Source: Oscillospiraceae bacterium
GTDB lineage: Bacteria > Bacillota_A > Clostridia > Oscillospirales > WRJC01
Assembly: GCA_009785015.1 (NCBI GenBank)
Contig: WQXD01000044.1
Span: 1-18,945, forward strand
Direction of reading: 5' to 3'
DNA: 18,945 bases
A model generated the notes under the pieces. It was given only the letters and a program-made list of their open reading frames with translations, ran no database searches and was not told the origin of the DNA. Position 1 is the first letter of the stretch; each line of letters begins with the position of its first letter. Of the stretch, positions 14,983 through 18,945 are shown piece by piece. Made by a program: the position numbers and the translations under genes.

Positions 14983-16077
14983 ATGTCAAAAGAAAAACTG
15001 AATGAATACCTGTCACAGCTGCAAAACCTCGACGCCGGCGCAATGGAGCGAGCGCAGGCAAGGCTCGACAACTTGGTAAAACCGCCGGGCAGTCTGGGAA
15101 AATTGGAGGAAATCGCAGTCAGGCTCGCCGGGATCGGCGGCAGTATGGTCTGCAATGCGGAAAAACGCTGCGTGATCATCATGTCGTCGGACAACGGCGT
15201 GGTCGAAGAAGGCGTCGCCTCGGCCCCCCAGGCGGTCACGGCTGCGCAGACCGTCAATTTCACAAGGGGGATTACGGGAGCCGCGGTGCTGGCAAAACAG
15301 TTCGGAGCCGATCTGATCGTGGTCGATATCGGAGTAAACGCCGATATGAGCCACCCGGGAATCCAAAACAAAAAAATCAGAAAATCCACGTGGAATATTG
15401 CAAAAGGGCCTGCCATGACATACGACGAAGCGGTGCGGGCGATTCTGACCGGCGTGGAAACAGCCGTCGAGGCCGTCGAAAACGGGTACAGGCTGCTCGG
15501 GGCGGGCGAGATGGGCATAGGCAACACGACTACGTCGTCGGCGGTATTGTCCGCGCTCGCAAATTTGCCGGTGTCGTCGGTCACGGGAAAAGGCGCGGGA
15601 TTAAAAGACGAAGCGTACAGGCGCAAAATAGAAGTGATCGAAGCGGCGCTGAAAAACAACAAGCCGGACGCTTGTGACCCCATCGACGTGCTGGCGAAAG
15701 TGGGCGGATTTGATATCGCGGGCATGGCGGGGGTTTTTATCGGAGGCGCGTATATGAGGGTGCCGGTGGTGATCGACGGCTTTATCTCCATGGTCGCCGC
15801 GTTGGCCGCCTCGAAAATCAACCCTTTGACAAAAGAATACATGATCGCTTCCCACGCTTCGTTTGAGCAGGGGTTCGCCCATGCGGAAAAAGCCCTCGGG
15901 ACAGAGGCGTGCCTTGGTTTGAATATGCGGCTCGGCGAGGGCAGCGGCTGCCCGCTCATGTTCGCCGTGATCGACGCCGCCTGCGCGGTGATAAAAAACA
16001 TGGGCACGTTTGAACAGGCCAATATCGGCGGGGATTATTTAAACGAAATAAAAGACGGGGATAACTTTACAATATGA
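14983..16077 (+). CDS. cobT: Nicotinate-nucleotide--dimethylbenzimidazole phosphoribosyltransferase
   Basis: A protein of 364 residues, normal for CobT, which transfers phosphoribose from nicotinate mononucleotide to the lower-ligand base to give alpha-ribazole phosphate. Diagnostic segments are LVKPPGSLGKLEEIA, SSDNGVVEEGV, GEMGIGNTTTSSA, GKGAGLKD, FDIAGMAGVFIGGA, and NMRLGEGSG with E319 matching the catalytic glutamate (E317 in Salmonella). The ATG at 14983 is chosen because AAGGGG sits about eight bases before it. The 29-codon extension upstream runs through the terminator hairpin and lacks homology to the family. The gene is the first of the riboswitch-controlled operon and its stop overlaps the next start (ATGA at 16074-16077). 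Confidence 0.95.
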   Translation: MSKEKLNEYLSQLQNLDAGAMERAQARLDNLVKPPGSLGKLEEIAVRLAGIGGSMVCNAEKRCVIIMSSDNGVVEEGVASAPQAVTAAQTVNFTRGITGAAVLAKQFGADLIVVDIGVNADMSHPGIQNKKIRKSTWNIAKGPAMTYDEAVRAILTGVETAVEAVENGYRLLGAGEMGIGNTTTSSAVLSALANLPVSSVTGKGAGLKDEAYRRKIEVIEAALKNNKPDACDPIDVLAKVGGFDIAGMAGVFIGGAYMRVPVVIDGFISMVAALAASKINPLTKEYMIASHASFEQGFAHAEKALGTEACLGLNMRLGEGSGCPLMFAVIDAACAVIKNMGTFEQANIGGDYLNEIKDGDNFTI

Positions 16078-16325
16078 AGAACAGCCATAAATTTTTCAAC
16101 AACCGCGGCTGCAAATATTTTCCATGCCACAAGATATCGGACAAAAATTCTTTCAACTGTATTTTCTGCTACTGCCCCCTGTATTTTTTGGGCGACAAAT
16201 GCGGCGGCGATTTCAAATACAACGACGACGGCGTCAAAAGCTGCGCGGACTGCCATTTGCCGCATATGCCCGCATATTATGACACCGTCAATTCAAAACT
16301 GAAAGAAGCGGGAAACAAATCATGA
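16074..16325 (+). CDS. Cysteine-rich small metal-binding protein of cobalamin operons (PF04071-like)
   Basis: An 83-residue protein with eight cysteines at 13, 18, 29, 32, 34, 43, 57 and 60 (GCKYFPC, CIFCYC, then CADC) plus His 19, 61 and 64. The pattern fits the cysteine-rich small domain family PF04071, predicted to bind metal and often encoded beside or fused to cobalamin genes. The spacing suggests a zinc or iron-sulfur site. No signal peptide or membrane segment is present, so it should be cytosolic. It overlaps cobT and cobU by four bases each (ATGA junctions), a sign of tight translational coupling and a shared role. The biochemical function is not known to me; corrinoid or cobalt handling would be a guess. 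Confidence 0.8.
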   Translation: MKNSHKFFNNRGCKYFPCHKISDKNSFNCIFCYCPLYFLGDKCGGDFKYNDDGVKSCADCHLPHMPAYYDTVNSKLKEAGNKS

Positions 16326-16867
16326 GAATATTCATATCGGGCGGCTGTAAAAACGGGAAATCGTATTACGCGCAGCACCTCGCAAAAGCGCAGCAGACCT
16401 CTTCACTGTACTACATAGCCACGATGAAATCCGTCGACGGCGAGGACGACGAGCGCATCGTAAGGCACCGGCGCGAGCGCGACGGCTGGGGTTTTGAGAC
16501 GATAGAACAGCCCTGCGATATCGAAAACATACTCTCCAAATGCGACTGCGGCGGGTCATTTCTCTTAGACAGCGCCACCGCTTTGCTCGCCGGGGAAATG
16601 TTTTCGGACCGGGGGGTTAACGAAGGCGCCGCGCTTAAAATAATAGACGGGCTCGGGCAGATCATGGATAAAATCAAAAATATCGTCATCGTGTCGGACT
16701 ACATATACAGCGACGCGTTTATCTACGACGAATTGACCGAAAAATACAGAAAATCGCTCGCCGAAATCGACCGGGCGGCGGCGGGTGGCTGCGAGGCGGT
16801 TCTCGAAGTCGCGTACACGAATGTGATTTTTCATAAAGGCAGGGAAGCGTATGACAAGGTATTTTAA
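16322..16867 (+). CDS. cobU: Adenosylcobinamide kinase / adenosylcobinamide-phosphate guanylyltransferase (CobU-type)
   Basis: A 181-residue protein, the usual CobU length. It phosphorylates adenosylcobinamide and then adds GMP from GTP, giving adenosylcobinamide-GDP for CobS. The N-terminal P-loop GGCKNGKS is at residues 7-14, followed by LYYIATMKS (29-37) and RIVRHRRERDGWGFETIE, in which H49 sits where CobU carries its guanylylated histidine. FLLDSATALLA (80-90) resembles the Walker B strand. The C-terminal third differs from classical CobU: VSDYIYSDAF replaces the VSNEVGxGxVP signature and VLEVAYTNVIFHKG replaces the GIPxxLK end. I recall this variant form in Clostridia. It overlaps the preceding gene by 4 bp and cobS by 17 bp. 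Confidence 0.85.
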   Translation: MRIFISGGCKNGKSYYAQHLAKAQQTSSLYYIATMKSVDGEDDERIVRHRRERDGWGFETIEQPCDIENILSKCDCGGSFLLDSATALLAGEMFSDRGVNEGAALKIIDGLGQIMDKIKNIVIVSDYIYSDAFIYDELTEKYRKSLAEIDRAAAGGCEAVLEVAYTNVIFHKGREAYDKVF

Positions 16868-17612
16868 AGGGTTGTATATGTCGCTTGGAATGTTTTGCGC
16901 GATTCCGCTGCCTTTTAACCTTTGGGATGACAAGTGCATGAATCTGATGCTGCCGTGTTTTCCGCTGGTGGGCGCGCTTATCGGGGCCATCTGGTGGGGA
17001 GCTGCGAAGCTGCTGGTTTTTGCCGGGGCGCATATCGCGCTTTGCTCGGCCGCGCTGGCGGCGCTGCCGTTTTTTCTGACGGGATTTCTGCACCTTGACG
17101 GATACATGGACACAAGCGACGCAGTGCTGTCAAGGCGGCCGCTCGAAGACAAGCTCCGCATCCTCAAAGACCCGCACACGGGGGCCTTTTCGGTGATTAT
17201 GATCGCGGTTTTGTTTGTTTTTCAGTTTGCGGCGGTATACGCGGCCGTCGACAACGGAAAATATTTTTTGCCGCTGATTTTCATAGCGGTCATTTCGAGG
17301 TGCGCTTCGTCGCTTTCGGTTTTATGGCTCAAACCCATGCCGCAGAGCGGCTATGCGAATATGTTCAGGCAGAACACGAAAACAGCGCACAAAATATTTC
17401 TGATTCTTATTCTTGCCTGCGCGCTCGCGCTCTCTTTGCTGTCGGCGGGGGTTTGGGGACTTATCGTTTCCGTGTCTGTCATTTTTGGGTATGCCGGAGC
17501 TTTTTTGTACGCGTATACGGATTTAAAGGGTGTTTCGGGCGATGTGGCGGGCTTTGCGCTCGTTATAGGGGAACTTTGCGGGCTTGTCGCGCTCGCTTTG
17601 ATTGGAGGTTGA
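16851..17612 (+). CDS. cobS: Adenosylcobinamide-GDP ribazoletransferase (cobalamin synthase)
   Basis: A 253-residue polytopic membrane protein, typical for CobS, which joins adenosylcobinamide-GDP with alpha-ribazole (or its phosphate) in the last step of cobalamin assembly at the membrane. The signature FLHLDGYMDTSDA (residues 79-91) supplies the acidic residues thought to bind Mg2+, followed by LKDPHTGAF (105-113). The C-terminal GVSGDVAGFALVIGELCGL segment matches the conserved last helices. Several hydrophobic spans are evident (about 35-57, 62-80, 113-135, 180-210 and 225-250). It starts inside the end of cobU (17 bp overlap). GGAGG within its last codons serves the next gene. Confidence 0.93.
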   Translation: MTRYFKGLYMSLGMFCAIPLPFNLWDDKCMNLMLPCFPLVGALIGAIWWGAAKLLVFAGAHIALCSAALAALPFFLTGFLHLDGYMDTSDAVLSRRPLEDKLRILKDPHTGAFSVIMIAVLFVFQFAAVYAAVDNGKYFLPLIFIAVISRCASSLSVLWLKPMPQSGYANMFRQNTKTAHKIFLILILACALALSLLSAGVWGLIVSVSVIFGYAGAFLYAYTDLKGVSGDVAGFALVIGELCGLVALALIGG

Positions 17613-17621
17613 TTTGGTTAT

Positions 17622-17948
17622 ATGGTATTGATATTCGGCGGGGCTTATCAGGGCAAACTCGATTACGCGAAGCAAACATTTGAAAACAGGGATATAGTCG
17701 AAGATTTCGACAAGTGGATTTTGGAATTGGTGAAAGCGGAAGCCGACGTCGCAGAAGAGGTGCGGCGGTTTATCGAAAAAAACCGCGACGCGGTCGTCAT
17801 ATGCTGCGATATTTCCTGCGGGGTGGTTCCAATCGATCCCATACTGCGCAAGTGGCGCGAAGCCGTGGGCAGGGCGCTTGCGGCAATTGCCCGGCAATCC
17901 GACGAGGTGATCCGGATGTTCTGCGGAATACCGACCAAAATAAAATGA
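17622..17948 (+). CDS. Short CobU-like protein (cobinamide kinase family, lacks the central region)
   Basis: Only 108 residues. The N-terminus FGGAYQGKLDYAK (5-17) is a P-loop variant in which the usual Ser/Thr after Lys is Leu. The rest aligns with the C-terminal part of CobU: ICCDISCGVVP (60-70), RKWREAVGR (76-84), DEV (94-96) and CGIPTKIK (101-108). The central segment with the guanylylated histidine is absent, so it cannot be a complete bifunctional enzyme. I recall similar short proteins with GGAYQGK in Clostridia cobalamin clusters, so this is probably a real family rather than a broken gene. It starts nine bases after cobS with GGAGG overlapping the cobS stop. A partner or regulatory role with the full-length CobU is possible but unproven. 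Confidence 0.75.
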   Translation: MVLIFGGAYQGKLDYAKQTFENRDIVEDFDKWILELVKAEADVAEEVRRFIEKNRDAVVICCDISCGVVPIDPILRKWREAVGRALAAIARQSDEVIRMFCGIPTKIK

Positions 17949-18003
17949 ATCGCGAATGAAAAAAACAATTAATATAATTTAATAATGAGGAGAAAAAATT
18001 AAA

Positions 18004-18924
18004 ATGAAGAAAAAAATCATCGCGCTTATCTTAACGGCGACTGCGTTTATGCTGCTGTTCGTTCCGGCCTGCCAAGACGCCGCCGAAAAACCGGATACGG
18101 GCAAGGACAGGGAGGGAAACCCGATCACCCTGCCGGAAAAAATCGAAAAAATAATATCGATAGGCCCGTCAAACGCCGAAGTGCTCGTCGCGCTCGGCGC
18201 CGGCGATAAAATCATCGCCGTGGACGCGTATTCGGGCGATGTGGAAGGGCTGAAAGCCGGTATACCGCTGCTGCCCTCAATCACCGAAATCGACGGCGAA
18301 TTTGTAATTGATTTACAGCCCGACGTCATCTTTGTCACCGGAATGAGCAAGGTCAGGGGGGAAAACCCTTTTCAGGTAGTCGAAGATACGGGAATCTGCG
18401 TCATAGTGATACCATCGAGCGTGAGCGTGGACGGAATAAAAGAAGATATACGCTACATGGCGGCCGTGCTGGGGGTCCAGTCAAAGGGCAGCGCGATAAT
18501 ATCCGATTTTCAGAAAGAAATAGACGCGATAAAAAAAATCGGCGAAACCATAACCGACAAGAAGAGCGTATATTTTGAAGTAGGGCAGATGTACAGCCTG
18601 GGCAAAAATACGTTTATAGACGAGATGATCAAACTAATCGGGGCAAACAATATTTTCGCCGATCAGGAGAGCTGGATCGCGGCCTCGGAAGAAAGCGTTT
18701 TGGCCGCCGACCCCGACGTAATCCTGACGACTACAAACTATATCGACGATCCGCTCGGCGAAATCAAAGCGAGACCTGGCTGGGATTCGGTGACGGCGAT
18801 AAAGCTCGGCGCCGTGTATTATATCGACACGGATTCGAGCAACCGGCCCAACCACAACGTGGTAAAGGCGCTGAAAGAAATGGCTTTGGCCGTGTATCCG
18901 GATGAATACAGCTCAATAAAGTGA
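18004..18924 (+). CDS. btuF: BtuF-like corrinoid ABC transporter substrate-binding lipoprotein
   Basis: A 306-residue lipoprotein with the lipobox VPAC (C23) after a hydrophobic signal, so it is probably anchored outside the membrane. The body is a class III periplasmic-binding protein: KIISIGPSNAEVLVALGAGD (about 50-70), IDLQPDVIFVT ending the first lobe, a long linking helix, then KNTFIDEMIKLIGANNIF and SVLAADPDVILTT in the second lobe. BtuF and iron-siderophore binding proteins share this fold. The position at the end of a B12-riboswitch operon points to corrinoids. The start follows GAGGAG (17987-17992) eleven bases upstream. There is a 55-bp gap after the previous gene without an obvious terminator. 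Permease and ATPase genes are expected beyond the right edge but are not in the window. Confidence 0.85.
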   Translation: MKKKIIALILTATAFMLLFVPACQDAAEKPDTGKDREGNPITLPEKIEKIISIGPSNAEVLVALGAGDKIIAVDAYSGDVEGLKAGIPLLPSITEIDGEFVIDLQPDVIFVTGMSKVRGENPFQVVEDTGICVIVIPSSVSVDGIKEDIRYMAAVLGVQSKGSAIISDFQKEIDAIKKIGETITDKKSVYFEVGQMYSLGKNTFIDEMIKLIGANNIFADQESWIAASEESVLAADPDVILTTTNYIDDPLGEIKARPGWDSVTAIKLGAVYYIDTDSSNRPNHNVVKALKEMALAVYPDEYSSIK

Positions 18925-18945
18925 AATAAAGAAAATGAAATTGAA

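Noticed and set aside
14961..16022. 353-codon minus-strand frame
   Set aside because: It is the antisense of cobT, kept open by GC-rich third positions. The cobT motifs on the plus strand are unambiguous.
1..18945. tRNA, rRNA, CRISPR, transposase or integrase
   Set aside because: I saw no tRNA-like cloverleaf, rRNA segment, repeat-spacer array, or transposase/recombinase motif on either strand.

Overview
The window looks like chromosomal DNA of an anaerobic Clostridia-type Firmicute. This rests on Gram-positive style promoters and ribosome binding sites, a BspA-type leucine-rich repeat surface protein, a HicAB module, and a riboswitch-controlled cobalamin salvage operon with gene types I associate with gut or sediment Clostridia. 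I cannot name a species.

Layout. (1) 1-862, minus strand: an AAA+/DUF4143 ATPase cut off by the left edge, driven by a textbook promoter at 886-914. (2) 863-1207: divergent intergenic region holding that promoter, a possible operator repeat, a remnant that resembles an ECF-transporter S component (about 996-1142), and a textbook plus-strand promoter at 1139-1167. (3) 1208-13612: one gene of 12.4 kb encoding a secreted protein of about 4,134 residues. It has a signal peptide, seven end-capped blocks of LRR_5 repeats (59 core repeats by my count), a chain of Ig-like, fibronectin III and PKD domains, a zinc metalloprotease domain with HELGHAVGLED, further beta domains including an X2-like module, eight Cys/His-containing repeats, and a C-terminal beta domain with no visible wall anchor. 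(4) 13613-13918: a terminator, one copy of a 15-bp direct repeat and the hicAB promoter. (5) 13919-14548: hicA (mRNA interferase toxin) and hicB (antitoxin). (6) 14549-14982: the second 15-bp copy, a cobalamin riboswitch and an intrinsic terminator. (7) 14983-18924: cobT, a Cys-rich small protein, cobU, cobS, a short cobU-like gene and a BtuF-like lipoprotein.

How the genes work together. CobU activates adenosylcobinamide (kinase and guanylyltransferase), CobT makes alpha-ribazole phosphate from dimethylbenzimidazole (or another lower base) and nicotinate mononucleotide, and CobS joins the two halves. The BtuF-like lipoprotein would capture corrinoids outside the cell for an ABC importer probably encoded beyond the right edge. 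No corrin-ring synthesis gene is visible, so this stretch reads as nucleotide-loop assembly plus uptake, switched off by cobalamin through the leader riboswitch. The giant protein is a separate unit with its own promoter and terminator, and is likely an adhesive or degradative surface factor. The hicAB pair between them may be a small inserted addiction module.

The most notable items are the fusion of seven capped LRR blocks with a metzincin-like protease, the Asp as third zinc ligand, traces of recent repeat shuffling, the pair of differently built CobU-type proteins, and two genes whose longest reading frames start upstream of the true start (inside a promoter at 1139 and upstream of a terminator at 14896).
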